Source: Lagopus muta (Eukaryota; Chordata; Aves; Galliformes; Phasianidae). Taken from it: 64,000 bases of DNA. The notes below the pieces were generated by a model. The model did no database searches and was not told where the DNA came from. It saw nothing but the letters and a program-made list of their open reading frames with translations. The stretch covers positions 13,083,501-13,147,500 of the forward strand of contig NC_064447.1 in assembly GCF_023343835.1 (NCBI RefSeq). Direction: 5' to 3'. Below are positions 37,501-52,500 of this stretch, piece after piece. Both the position numbers and the translations under genes were made by a program. How positions within the stretch are numbered: the first letter of the stretch is position 1; every line of letters begins with the position of its first letter.

Positions 37501-40500
37501 TCCAGATCCTGCAGCAAAGTTTGCAGATCACTTCTGGTCACAAAATTGGATGTAAGCCACTGGAGAAGCGATTCAGGAAAGTCCTTGTGCTGATCACCAA
37601 AAACCATCATCTTGACAGATTCTTTAACCTGGGCATCTACCTATTCACCAACAATTAGAATAGAAATGATTAGTATTACTTAATGGTTTATGAAGTCCAT
37701 CTAGTAGGCACACATGAAGTTAATACATCCTTCCAGTATTACAGAGAAACCCAGCCTTCGCATGTGTTTTAACTGCAGTGACTTACACTAGAGTATCAGA
37801 ACAGGTAATTATGCAGAAGACATGGATGAACAGGAGGCTTCATTGGGTTGGGAGCAGCTAAAAGTTCTGCTAATGAAGGGCTTTATGTAAGGAAGTCTGA
37901 CTGATGGTTCAGAATAGAAAAGTTGATTGCAACAGTTCCAAGGGACTGTGGCAACTCTAAGGGGAGCAGTACACTTATCAGGTCTAATAAAGCAGTCACT
38001 TCAGTGACTATTCACCTATGGCATACTTTGATTTTGTACACATAGATAAAATAACTCGTGATAACACTGGAATATCAACTTGGACTAAAATAAGAACTTA
38101 AGGACTGCTGCATTTTATTGACTACGTTCAAACTGAACCTTACAGAAGTTTAAAGAAATAAAGCATGATTTTTAACAGAAGTCCCAGATGACAAACCTAG
38201 CATTGCTTACATGAGTTCCTTTTCCACATTTGCATGAGATGGCACTATAACAGCACAGTACAGTGCATTCAACTGACACTGCATTATCTCAAATGCAAAC
38301 GAAGCTGCCATTGTGAAAAACAGACCACAAGCTCACCTAGTAAAGTGCTACCAATAATGGGAAAAAAAAGATCATCGTACCACTCCATGAAGCACTGCTG
38401 TTTTCTTAAGATGAATATTACTCCTATATCACTTTAGCAGTGCCTTTTAAAAAAAGTTTGTGAACAAAATCTAGTCTGACTTTCACTAGGATGGTTGCCA
38501 GAACTTACTTTTTCATGAATAACATCCATTTTCTCATAACTTGTCTTCACACTTTCTCCAGTTGACAGCTCTGATTTCACTTGAGACAACTCTAGTTCCA
38601 GCTTTTTAACTCTGGATAAGAGTTGGTTATGTTCATCACCATCTCTGACAAAAACAAATAGCCAAAAATTAGGAAACAATTAGTTTCAATCATTCCATCA
38701 AATTCTAAAGGCATGAGAATACATTTGTCTAAATACAAAGTGCTTTCCTAGTTCAGTTATCCATTGAGATAGACATCATAAGCTTGCAGTTCCTTGAAGG
38801 CTTTCAGATCCTTAGGATGAAGATAATAGAAGTAAAATATTTCAGAATTCTGAACAAATCCAGAAGCAATGACTTTCAGGACATCATCCCACTGACAACT
38901 CAGTAACTCAGACAAATACAGATTCCTAGTTTGGCAGACCAGCCAAGCTTTACTTGCTTGAACTGGTCACTGATTAGAGCAAGTTTCAAGTTACCTTAAC
39001 ACCTGCCTATGAAGTTACTGTCTTCAGCTGAGCCTGTAAGCACAGGTTACACAACTACTGCTCATCAGCACTCAGTGTGTGCTATGGAAAGCAGTAGCCA
39101 ACATTCCAAAGCTATTTCAATTAAATGTAAAAATAAGAATTCACAAAGTGTTTCCTCCTCCCAACAGGGAACTACTTAGTGAAATTGTGTTTTTTTTTTT
39201 CCTGATACTACACTGGATGTTAGCAGGCAGCAGTTTGTCTGACAAACCAAAACCATGGCTGAAAGTGAGAGTTGATAAGATTTAACAAGTTAAAAATATG
39301 ATGCATCAAAACCGATCACTGTATGCTAAGCAGTTTGAGGAAGAAATCTTACATGTCTGTAAAAGCACAAGAAGTCTGTCACAACTAATAACTGATAGCT
39401 GTATTTAAAAAAAAGCCTATCACCATTAGTGAGCTACAAAGCTAGACAAAAAATTAAGTGCTCATACCTTATTGCTTTTGCTTTGGCTATTTCAAGTTCC
39501 TTCTGAATGTCCTAAAAACAAGAACAGAAGTTTGGTTTAACACAATAACACAAGTGACAGACAAAAAACAAGTGAATCAAGTAAAAAAGTAAGACATTCT
39601 AGCACCACCTATACGAGGCTGTGTTCCTACTTCTGTTTGTGCCTCCGTACAGTATGATTTTATCCCAAATAGCACCCACCTTCCTGGTCAATTTTTAACC
39701 TTTGAACTGAAAACACTGACAAGAATGGAGAAAAGAATGAACACTAGCAGCGAAACAACGTGTTGTTTCATGCAGTGAAACAAATGTTCAAAGCTAGTGT
39801 GAAGTAAACTAGGTTTGAGGACAGAAGAAAATAAATAGTTTGTTGCCTATTTCATCAGAACATTACTATTATATCTAGCTAGAAAAGCTAACTTTCATAC
39901 CTTAAACTCAGCAGAGAGTTTTCTAAGAAGATCTTCCAACGTTACGATGCGCAAGTTGTGCTCTTGATGTAAAGCCAGGAAGTCAGTCTTAAAAACAGGA
40001 AAGAAGGCAGCATACTTTGAGTACAAAGTGCTTCGCTAAAATGGTGTTTCATTCATTCTGTGACCAAAGCTTTCAAGAATGCTAAATAACTGTTACACAG
40101 TAAATGACAGGATAAGTCAACTCCACCCCACAAAGAGAATCCTAAGAAGTCACATCACTGATCAACAGCATTAACAGAACAGTGCTCTGATCAGTCTCAG
40201 AAATGGTCAGTAATTGACTTACCGTTACCTTTTCCTCCAGCCTCTTATCTTTAAGATGTTGATCCATCACATTTCTTATTAGCTTCAAGATTTCATTTCT
40301 GTCACCCATCTGGGCAACCTGATCTTGAAGATTATGGAGTAGAAGCAGCACTTTGCTATATTCTTCATCATGATGATGGCATTTGTCAGACACGAAGGCC
40401 ATCTGCTTTTCCAGCTCATTTATACGAGCAGAATCAAATATATTTATGGTATCCTAAGGTAGAAAGATTCATTTAACATATAGAAATAATTTTTATTACT

Positions 40501-43500
40501 CGTGGGGGTCAAGTGGTTATTGCAAAATGCCAAAGACAGGGGAGTTAGGAGGTCTGAAGGGAAAGTTCTCACCCAGACTGTTCTCCCTTACCTTTGGAGG
40601 CTGTACAGAATGAGAAGAATCAGGTTGTGGACCAGGGACATAAATAGAGTCATCTGTGCTCTGCACTTTATCAATTCTTGTCCGGTTCAACAGAGGCAAC
40701 AGTGCAACAAAGCTGTCAAATCCCCAGAACCATAAACCTTCAGTGAGCAAAAACAAAAGCAAAAAAGGGAGTTCAATCTACAAATTATTTTATGTTTTGC
40801 CACACAGTAAACTACTCCAGCCTGAATAAAAGTTATCTACATGAGGCAATTTCAAAACTGTTAAGGTAAGCACCCAGAAGCATTAGGCAGTATCAGTACC
40901 ACTTGCAGGTGATTCCTGCTAATATATGATACGTTCTTAACCTTAATCTTATGCTACTGCTCCCCTGGGACACAGATCTCACCTGTTGAATATGACAGGC
41001 CACAACTCACTGACAATTTTTACCTTATTGGAAAACATCTTGCCTATTTACTACACACCACACTGCATAATGTCTAGCAGAAGTCTGAGAAAATTTATGC
41101 TTCCATGAAAACACAGAATTTGACAAAGATTGTACTTATTTCTGCAATATTTTAGTGAGAAGAAACAGCATTTTCTACACAGAATATCTTCTTGCTTTCT
41201 TATTCTCCATACAACTCCTCATGTCTCTGAGAAGTTTTTTGAGGATATAAAAAGACACGAAAATGCTTCTCAAAAATAGCCCAGTGTCTTCAGTAAATAC
41301 TTTCAATAGGAGTTTCTTTCAAAGAAGACAACTGGCCTGGAACACTGCCAGCTAATCTAAGGTATTTCAAGCAAAGTAAGTATGGAGAGAAAGAATGCAT
41401 TAATAAAAAACCATAAACACACTGACAGCAACCAAAAGCCATCAGCTTTTATGCAGGTTGACACAATGAAAAGCTGATTCTTTATGAGCTCAGTGCTGCT
41501 CCTGTGAAAGGGAGCAATGCACTGCAGTGTTTTTACAATTACTTGCTATGTCTGAAAAGCTCTATGAAATTGAAGTTTCGTGAAACAAGAACCCGCTGAC
41601 ACACCAGTACTTTCTGGAAGCATTCACAAACTGTTCACAAACCAAAACTTGGCTTTTTAGCTTCTGTATCTTCCCCATGATCCCACAGTCCAACCAGAAG
41701 TACTTCTTTGCTGAAGCAGTAGTAAGCATACACTGACTGCTATGAAATCTGTAAGTTCACATACCTAGTAGAAACAGCAGTGGGATGAGAAACAGCAATA
41801 GCCTGGAAACCTTTGGAAGGCATCTAGAGAAAGAGAAGAAAGTTTGCAAGAAATCATATTATCATATTTCATCTGATAACTGGGAACAGAACTTGCTCAC
41901 AGAAGATTTATAATTGATACATACTTTCTAAGAATAAACACCTTCAGCAAAGACATCAGAGCAAGAAGCTGATTCCAGCCAGCTCTAAGCAACCTGAAGA
42001 TGCCAGAAGCTGCTCTCCCTGGAAGACAAAAGAGGTGACATTACTGCACCACATGTTCAAGGACACCAAAAAGGGACATGCAGCTGTGGCCTAGAGTACT
42101 TTGCAGAGCAGAGAAATGCACGAGCACAAGCAACACACAGATTACTAACATCTAGATGTATCTCACAGTACATCACAGTATGACAGCACTATAACCTCAG
42201 CTACTCAACAAAAATAGCAGCCATGCAAGGAGATGAGATCTCACTGGTTACAACAGTATCTTTCTGAAAATTCAGCAAGAAACATCAAGTCCAAGTTATC
42301 ACACACTAAAGAGCTCAGCATGCTTCAAGAAATGCACAGATTAGCAGAGTGAGTTCACTAAGAGGAATGCCATGGCAGGAAGCAAATTCCAAACCAAACA
42401 CACCCCATTCTTTTTGACACCCCTCATCTGGGCTGTTAACACACTCAGTCCCTCAAGAAGCAGACTAGCTCGTGTCCCACTACACCTGTGAGCAGAAGGA
42501 TGCTCTCTCACTAAGCATGCTTTGGTCAGTACAGCACAGCAGCTTGTGCACTCAAGTTATGCAAGCTCCAGAGTAAGCACAGCAGAATTAGTGTCAGCCA
42601 GCTACTGCAAACTTCCTATCTGTCAAGAAGGAACAGGCAACACACAGACATACACACAAATCAGGGTAGTAACCTGGGGAAAGAATGGCCAGCCAAAGGA
42701 GAGCCAACACCTTCTGGGACACAAACCATCCAGCTGCTCCCACCGTTCGCAACACGTGCAGCACAAAGTAACCTAGATTATAACAAATTAACTATGTGGC
42801 AACATACAAATCAGGTTCTTTGAATACATGCAGTAGAAAAGCCTCCATCCCCTGACCACTACGTGCTCTGCACAGTATTAAACCATACCCTTCAGCAATC
42901 TACAGACTTGTTTTTCTCACTATTTAAAAGCAAATTAAACCACCAATAAATACGAATCTAAGTAAAAGCAAGACAATTTAGAAACAGAATTCTCTTGTAC
43001 ACCAATAGATGTAATGGACAACAACCCCTGCGCAGTAAGAAAACCACTTCCCTCTTCACAACAGCCAAAGTTCACATTTTGTAGCATGGCATTTAGATAA
43101 GCAAGCCAAGTGCAACTGATAACGGAAAGAAATTATTCCCATAAAAATATGCTTTAAACATTACTTTTCATACATCTTTCTTGTTCTAGATTTTACACCA
43201 AGTTTACTATCCAGTCATGTTTAAAAAGAGGAAATTCTTGAAGTTTAAAATTCTAGAGAAAAAATTGATAATTCTATGTATTGATAACCAGACATTCAGT
43301 ACTGAATGCAGGATGCAAGCAATACAATGTCAGTTTTGAGTCTCTGAAGGCAAAAGTCAAATGCAGCATGCTAAGACAAAATGCAGTAACTGAAACCCCC
43401 CAGAAGCCAACAGTTACTGTATGCACAGCTAGCACTGCTCCATATGGAACAAACTACCAAACAACTTAGAAAGTAATCCTACACTTTCAGATTAGCAGCC

Positions 43501-46500
43501 ATGTCTGGGTTAATCTGAGGGACTATAGGTATACCAACCCAATATTTTGCAAAGCATTTAGGTGAATGAAGTGTCTCAAATCATTTTCCTTTGCTGAACA
43601 AAGAGCATTCAAACAGATTCTTGATGCCTCTGCCATTCAAGCTAGGGAACGCCCATCTCACAGGGAAGATTCTATCACTATATAAGATTCCTGCAAAAAT
43701 TGACTATCACTAGAACAAAAATAAGATGTTAAAAACCCTTTATTCAAACGATCTGTATATCAATACCTTGTATCTTGCTTTTATTTAAAGGCAGCTCTCC
43801 ACCTATCAAGAGTATGGACTTCCCAAAGCACAATAAGCTAGCAATCTGAATTTTCTTTCTCAAGCACAAGCTGTATGCCTTCATCACACTTTGTTTTAAC
43901 TACATAAGCAGCTTACCAAGCCTGCACAAAAGCCAATATCAGCACAATAAATCAAAATGAAAAAGATGTTAAGTAAATCAATTTCCCCAACGCTGCACAT
44001 TTTAGTCTACTCAATGGATAAAGACAAAAACAACAAAACAATATGAATGATTAACAGATTGATGCAAAATAAAAGCAAAATAAAAAAGGTCCCAGTCAAC
44101 CTGCATAAGAAAAGATGTGCGAAATGGTCCTTGCTACCCTTTTAGCCCTGGAGGATTGCATGTGCTCTGTGGTGTGTATTTCAAGCTGTTTCTTCCCCTT
44201 ACAGTCATCACCTGTTGATTGTGGTAACAGATGATTAATGGGACAAAGCCAGGATCAAATCAAGAATGTTACAAGACAACGTGAACAAGTCGACTTCACA
44301 TTAGCAGTTACCAAGCCAAAAAACATCAAGCAAATTCCAACAGGCTAAAACTTGTCTGGGGCAAGGGTATAGAATGGGAATCACTTTTCTGCCCTCTGCA
44401 TTTAAGCTAGATAACAAGCATTTACTCTGAAGCTTCCACAGAGGCACGAAGCACAAACTGCTATCATAGCAACAACACAGTGCACAGCCCAAGGCTGAAG
44501 GCAACAGAAGTGGTTATACTTACATATTGATTCCTCACTGACACCAAAGCGGCTGTCCTCTCTGTAAAACTCCTTTATATTCATGCTTCCACAGTAATCT
44601 GAGTGAGCTGCAATATATCCAGAAAGGATAAATAGAACATAATTCTCAACCTCAAAGCCTTTCCTATCACCGGATTTTGATCAAACTCACTTGGATTGCT
44701 ATTAGAAGCCAGGTTACCTGAAGGAAACCTGAACAGTGACCCTGAAAGAAGCCTACCTCATGTAATCCTGCTTTTTTCTTCTTTAAATAAAAAAGGGCAT
44801 TTTTGTTTAAAAAAAAGAGTTCTCTTTTCAGATAGTAAAGTTAGTTTAAAAAAAATCCTAAGTAACAATCCCTGAATTCCTATTCCTGTCAATGAGCCAC
44901 ATCCTCGTGTTGTCCCCAACAGAAACATTAAGTAACTGAGAAGAGAGCACTTACAAGTTATAAAGCACTAAGGTAGAAAGGAACAGACTGGACATCGAAA
45001 AAGTTTCATACAATCACAAAAACTCAATTACTTTCTGCTTACAGCATTTAGTTTCACTCAGAGCATATGATGCAGAAGGAAGAACGAAGAGGAATTGAAG
45101 TTTGTCAAGGGAAACAAGATGTGCAGAGCAACAACTGCACTTTCAGCTTTGCAAGACAGATATAACAGAGCTCTGAGTATGCAGTGGACTGAAGGGCAAG
45201 AAGAAAAAAGTTCAGACTTGACGCTGTGACACAGAACAGCTCTGAAAAGCAACTTCTGCCTTTTCCTAGTAAAAAAAAATATAGGAAACCAACACATGGA
45301 TCTTAACTGTAACAAAGATGTTTGGTATTTTGAAAACAGAAGAAAAATAAGCAAAGTGTAGCACAAGTGAGAGAATTAAAAAATAATAAAAGATAGGAAA
45401 ATAGGAGCCAGCCAGGATATAGATAAACATCATAGTGCCATAGAAGTCCAGAAAAAAGACAAAGAACAAAAAACACACACTAGTTTTGTGTGGAAACCAA
45501 GAAAGACAACTGAAAAGGTACCTTTAGATTCATAACTCTGCTTCAGCAAAACCATTTGAAATAGTTGCACTAATAGTGATGCAAGAGATGCTGCAGTATG
45601 TTTGACCAATCGCAGAATCTTACTGACGTAGAAATACGTGCCTCCTATTGGAAAAGAAGTGTGAACACAAATTATTTACCTGCAAAGAGGTGCACCTCTA
45701 CTCGCCAGTGAGCATTAGCTTGCAGAAAAGTGAGAACTAAGCATCAAAAGCTTCAGGCTAGCCAGGAGTATGAAAGTTCAGCAAGCACGAATCGAGAAGT
45801 CTGGATGCATTAGGAATTACAGGCCAATGTTTTTGCATGGACTATGCAACCTGCAGGAAACGCCAAGGTATCTGCCTTGAAGGCAAGAGTACCTTCTTAG
45901 TAAGAATTAAAAACTCCAACAAATAGCAACAAAATCCTTCCTTACATAACTAAAGTTTTCTGATATTGATTTTGTGATGCCAAAACTCCAAACAATTCTG
46001 GTTTGAAAGGGAGATAACTTGTCATCTTCTCCTCCCCTTTACGCTGGAATAAGAAAGATACTGCAGTGGTCTGCCTCAAGTGCTTTAGAGATGCTTCTCC
46101 TTTAGAGCAGCAGGGATGAAGCTCTCCATGCTGCTTCTTAGAAACAGCCACATTTCAGAAGCCTGTCATGATTTCGGGCTCCTCGATCCCAGCACTCATT
46201 TAACCCAAACATCAGATTCAAGTTCAGGAGAACATGTGAAGATGAGCTCATTTTTAAGATTCTCCTTGGTGAATACAAACTCTGGAAAACAGAACAGCTT
46301 TTATACAGTGTTGCTAAGCAGCTCATTATGTCAAGACAACAGAATTCCTACCTATGCCACACAGTTTCCAAAAAGGAAAACTTGCCTTAAGTATTTAAAG
46401 TTGCACCATGCAGCCCAAAATCCAAAGGCTTACAGCTAACTGGAAATATACATCATTAAAGAATAACACATCTACAGAGTCCTTTGTTTTTTTTTTTTCC

Positions 46501-49500
46501 CCTTCAATTTCAGGCCACTAAAGAAACACCTGAGTAGTGATTAGTGAGGACCACCAAGCATCAAGAAGCTCAGGGTGCAATGCAAGAGGCAGGCAGACAC
46601 CAAGACATGAGGCCAACTCTGCAGAGAACAGAGATTGCCTTGGAAAGGCAGAACATTCACTGAAGATTCAGTTCCATGCTTCAGGAACGTAGGCACTACA
46701 AGTCAACTTGAAAACAGTCCTGCCCTTTGGAGTTCAGTTCTTGTAGTGGTTGAGGTTCAGCTCCTAAATAAACACTGGAAGGTTATGTGAGAAGAAAGAG
46801 TTCTTCCTCAGAAATTCCCTGGGCAACAGAGGCACTGCTGAAATAATGGTTCTGCTCCATCTTGAAAATTCAAATCACATCAGAAATTGGGACCGCATTG
46901 AAAAAGTTCCTATGTGAAAATCCATGGAGAGACAAATGTAGGTCCAATGACAGATCAAGAGATGCTTGAACACCTGTGCTGGATGAACAGCCCATCGTGC
47001 TCTGTGTCAGTTTAATCATGTAATCTATTAGGATACGAGGAGGTTCATCCGACACGTAAAAGGTAAAAGAATCACAAGAATTTCGTTATTAATAGATATA
47101 ACAGGGTAGGAGCGGTACTTAATTAGCACTGTGCAAAAATGTATCAACTAAGCCACATACTGTTCTACTACTCAGGGAAAGCACAAGAGAAAGTTACTTA
47201 CTAGATGCATGCTTCTGGCTCCTGTCCCTGGAATAAATCCTGGAAGATGGCCCAGGAGCAGCAGAGTACGCTGTAAGAACCTCCTTTCGTTCAGACAGCA
47301 TGCTGCAGTCACTGCACGTGTAGCCATTTATCATTGTAGTCTGCGTTTCTGCTGTTGCTATATCACCATTTCTCTGCAGGAGCGTGGCATCACTACCTAG
47401 GGAACCAGGAGCAGGACATTCAGTGCAAGAATTATTAAGGTCATTAGTCACCATTAAACAGAACTCTTAGAGAAGCAAAAGAAAGGCGTAGTTACCTTTA
47501 GGGTCACCATCATCATCAAGACCTTCAAAGAAGAAAGAAAAAAAATTTGTTCACAAAGATAAGAAAAGCCCCACGAGCAACTATGATGTGTGCTGTGAAC
47601 TCAAAGCTGGGGTCCTGCTAACTTTATGACTGCAAAGAAAAGTCACTTGAAGATCTAACATTTTTCAGTCCATTACAGGAGAAGATTCATATATCCTATC
47701 ATAACAGGATATGAGAAGTGTCCTGTCACAGAAGCAGTCAAGTATGGATGACAATTACACTTTCTCTTACCTCCCATTTCACTTCAAGGCAGCTAATCAC
47801 AAACTTACACTGCTTTTCTTGCTTAGTAACTACTTTTCAATCTGGATCTATAAAATACAGTGCTACCACAGACAAGTAACCCAAGTCTTACCAGCTTTCT
47901 ACTAAAATTGAAACAATTCTTTGTATTCTCACTCTGGGACAGTCACAAACGCACTGACTGGAAACAAGCAGTCTGAACTGGGTGCTACAGTAAGTTGCTG
48001 ATCTCCTACACAACACTTTATGAAGGCGACTCTCACATTTTCTCTTCAGATTAAGAGGTTGACTCCAGAAGAGGATGCTTGTTCACACTTAGGAAAAACT
48101 ATTAATCAATCATACACAAAAACCCCCAGGAAATCTTTGAGGCATCACCAACTTCAAACTTTCAGGTTAAGGCACTTTACATTCCAACACATTTCCACCT
48201 GTAACAAACAAATATGCCTTTCCTTTGGCTTTTCAAGAGAAACTTCATGAACTTACAAGTTTATTCTACCAACACTTTGAAACAATAAAGACACAAGTTC
48301 ACCAACGTTCACACAATGGAGTTGTGAATGAATTTCCAGCAGGCATCTCAGCAAAGCAGACACCTACATAAAAGTAGAAGTACACACAGGGAGCACGATG
48401 GGAAAATGGGTGAGCAAGAGAGGGAAGATGTGAAAACGTTCACACACAACCTGTAAGCAGCTTTGACAGTCTGATATGACCAATAGCATCCACGACCTAC
48501 CCCAGAAATGATCAACTTCTGTCTGCTCTCGAATCGAAGACTCATCCAGCACAGTGGACACCATCGACGTATCGCTGGCACGGCTGAGGAAGCTGCTTTG
48601 GTTAAAAACGGGAGAGCTGGACAGATGTTTCCTTGGCATGTCTCTCACACTGCCAGACTGTTTATTTATGCTTTTGCGCTGCTTCACCATGCTAGAAAAC
48701 AAAGCAATGAGAAAACAAGAAGAGCACTAACAGATACAAGTTTCTGTTTTTCACTTATGAAAGAATTTAATCAAAAGACAAGCTTTTTCAGCACTGATGT
48801 AACTGGGCAGCCACAATCTTACTTCTGTGCTCCTGCAGTTTTACAAAGAATTCATTGTGAACCATACACTCTAAATTATGACATTAAACTGAGAACAAGA
48901 AATGAAACAGCAAGTAATCCATTCCTGCTTTATCGTGTTCAGACAGGAATTCTCAAGACTGCAACCAAGAAATTAACTTGTGAGGATAGAAAATGCTTAC
49001 TTAGAAGACTGTTCCCTGAAAGTGACGCTCCCGGAGTAAGAGCTGTCATGGAGGATATTTCGGGCACTGTCTGGTTTATTAACTCCTGCAGCAGCTAACC
49101 GCAAACTACGCCGTGACATCCTTGGTGAATCAAACACTGGATCTATTTTGTGTTCGATCTCAAAATCCAAAGCATCTGAAGAATAACTTGAACTAAAACA
49201 AAATAAGAACAGAAGAGTTAGAATTCAAGAGAAAATCCCCCTAGAAATGAGCATGCCCTCCAAGCTAGACTAAGCTCCAATTAAAAGCAATTTATCTGGG
49301 GTTACGAAGCAAGTTCCACAGGACATGCAATATTACCCAGATAACAGGAGCACAAAGAGCAATTCCTATTACAGGTTTAACAAACAGAAAGCAAACCACA
49401 AGAAAGAAACAAATACCATGGAAACCACACCTGCAGCTGAGGCAGAGCAGGCATTGTGAGCCTCAGACATGGCGCTTTTAGCACCAATCTAAGAGACGAA

Positions 49501-52500
49501 ACCATTACGACACAAAGCTGCTTTCCCATGCCTTGCTGCAAATAAAACAATCATGATGCATTCTATGTCACAAGGTGACACTTAATTCTCCTTTGTCTTT
49601 TTTTAATTCAATTTTTTGCTTGCTGTTTTATCCCAGAGGCAAACACACATGTAAGTAAGCTTCATTCCAGTATGCCAGAAATCAAATCCACACGCGCACA
49701 CTTGATTCTTTCAGAAGCTTCATAAGAACTCACAATGAAGACAGAGCATGCAACAGCAGAGCAAGGCAAATACAAACAGATTAAGCAGAAGAATCAATAA
49801 GACATGCATTTACTAAGACAGAAGTTTAGCCTAGAGCAGAATACTTGTTCTTGCAATGAAAGGAAACATTCAGTTATGCAATGGAGCAGAGCTTGTCATT
49901 ACAGCACGTCGTGCAGCAGAAGCTCAAGTCCTACAGCATGGTGAACCAAAGCATCCCAACACAACTGCTCTAGGCCAGCATTCCATTGGAGTCTTCTCAG
50001 GGTTACACAGAGCTGGAACAGCAGTTACTTGAATGCTCTGGGAGTTGGGTGCCCTTTTATCTCCCCACCCATCTTTTTATTTATTTATTTATTTTTAAAC
50101 ATCTCTCTCAAAAACAAAAGGAAGAGAAAAGAAAACTGAGAAGGTATGAAGTGTTACCTATAGAGGCTCCTGCCCCCAAGAGCCCCTGGAATAAGCAAAT
50201 AAAGTAGAGCTCAATAGATCCTATTGTGCAGTCTGAATTTGAAATGGATGCTCTCCAGAATACAAAAGCTGCTGCAGCAAGTATTATTGCAAAAACAATC
50301 TTCTGAATGCAAAAACTTTTCTCACAGTGTGTGAAAACCCCAGAACATCACAAAGTAATCACGTGATATGTAATGTATTACTCTAGCATGCAAACAAGTT
50401 AACGGGGGCAGTCCCAGCAGCAGCACCCCAAGCAGTGACGTAGCTCTGAAAGGTGGGTGCTTCTGAAATGAGTTTCTGACTTGCATGTAGGATACAACAG
50501 AGTTGGAGCACACAAATGGGAAGTTCCACCTAAAAAGCCTAATCCAGCCAGCACACTGCAGGCAAACAGCTGGGTGCTCCAGCAGCAGGCAGGCATTCGG
50601 CCCACAGGACCAGACCGGTCTGTCTGAAATAACTCCTATTGCCCAGAGGTACTCAGATCTGGCAGCAGGCCTGTGGCACCACCTGTTCCATCTCACTGAT
50701 CTGCCCTGCCAGTGCTGCCCATACAGAGCACAACCTTGGGCAAGGCAGGAGCCTCCAACACTGCTTCACATAAACCCAGCATGCTTTAGTGCATGAGTTG
50801 TGATCAGTCCTTCTCTGTATTTGGGGTAAGGGAACATTGAAATAGCCAGGAGCTTCCAAGTATCAACTACATCTGTTTTCACACAAGGAAAGGCACAGAG
50901 TAACAATTCATACAGTGATTTCAAAAACGATAAATGTAGGCTTGCGTTCTGACAGAGGTGAAGTGAGAAGACAGGTCAAATGTGACTCTTCCTGCTGTCC
51001 ATTCTGAAATCATCAGAGTCTCAATAGCTCACAGTTGGGTCCCTCCCTACCACTTGTTTCAGAACTCATTTTGCTATTTACACTTGCCACTGTGCATTTG
51101 CTTATCCTTATCTGCCCCCAGCATTTCTTACAGACACTCAATTCACAAGAATACAAAGTACACAGGGCAGGCTGACAGCTGTAACCAGCTCATTTGTTTC
51201 TGTTTGCGAACACTTGTTGGTACTGGGTATCTCAATGAGCACTGGTAACTGTTTGGGTTGAATACCCAGCTTGGAGTTGGCCCCACCACCTTTAACAAAA
51301 ACCTGACAACAGAAAATCATTGTATCTTTTCCCCTAGGCTAACAAGAGAGGTTCTCCCATTTATGCAAGAAAATAACCCTCTTCATATTGAAAGAAAGTC
51401 TCCAAAGACAGGACAGGATGGAGAGCTCCCTTAATTTCCCACCTCAGTTTCAAGTTTTGGAAAGCTAGATCTTTTCCTTCCACAGAAGAAACTAAATTTA
51501 CAAATTGACAAGAAAAAAAACAACCAGGCCTTTCTTCCAAAGGACAGAAATGAACCTACACTTTGATATTATTCCCACCAAATGCATAAGACTAACCAAA
51601 CAACTTACTGAAGGCAGGATGCAATTAGCCCGTGCTCCTAGGTAATATGTAACAGTGCAGATGGGCTCCTTCCTCCCGACAGCTCCCCTGGCTGCTGGCA
51701 CACCTCTGCCCTCAGCAGCCTCACATCTACTCCCAGCTGTGCCCTTGGTACCTCCTTCACATGAGCTCCTAGAAGATACCCACTTCAGTGGTCAATTCAA
51801 AGTTATAACTTGGTAAGCAGAATGAAAATGATACCTGCCAGTTTTAGCACACATCACCTTTTCTCTAGAGGGCATGAAATGTAATTTATAAGTACTCTTT
51901 GGAAAGAAGTGGGCAGTAAGGTTCATGATTACTTAAGATTGTGATAGAAGAATGCAGTGCACCTAGGAGATGTAGAACCAAACAGACATCATGTGCATAC
52001 AGTATGTGACGTCCATTTGCTCTGTGAGGAGAGCATCACTTACATTAACTGATGGACACCACCTCAAGCTGTAGTCATGGCTTTGGCCAGTCCCAGAACG
52101 TGTGTAAAAAAATACAGATAGTCTTCCTTTAATCCACTTTTACAAAGAGATGTATGTGATGTAGTACAGTGACCCAAAAGTTAAGCCAAAAATCTCATTA
52201 TGTTTGGAAAGAGAAAAGTGCTAAAAGTACCTGAGAGGTACAAAAAGGGCATCCCTGAAGGTGGGTGACTACAAGGAGAGAGCAGCTCGAGGGGTGGGGA
52301 GGAAATCATGTGTTGACAGATGAGTGAGACTCACAGGTCTGGCCTGCAGCTCGAGGAGGATAAAGGTTATTCAGTTACTTCAGCTCAGTGCTTTTCAGAT
52401 TTGAGTTGGAAGATTAAAAGCACAAAGCAGAACCGCTACAGTTATGAATTCAGAGCAACCACTGGGAGTATTAATAGAAATCCTTTTAATAGCTCACAGC

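Noticed and set aside
45266-45478. Hydrophobic 70-codon - strand frame, membrane-protein-like
   Set aside because: AT-rich intron sequence between SUN1 exons 7 and 8. It lacks an acceptor/donor pair, and exon 7 joins exon 8 in frame without it.
46870-47055. Frame MSDEPPRILIDYMIKLT..., considered as an extra SUN1 exon
   Set aside because: No AG acceptor precedes the open frame within a usable distance, in-frame stops lie just upstream, and exon 6 joins exon 7 in the correct phase without it.
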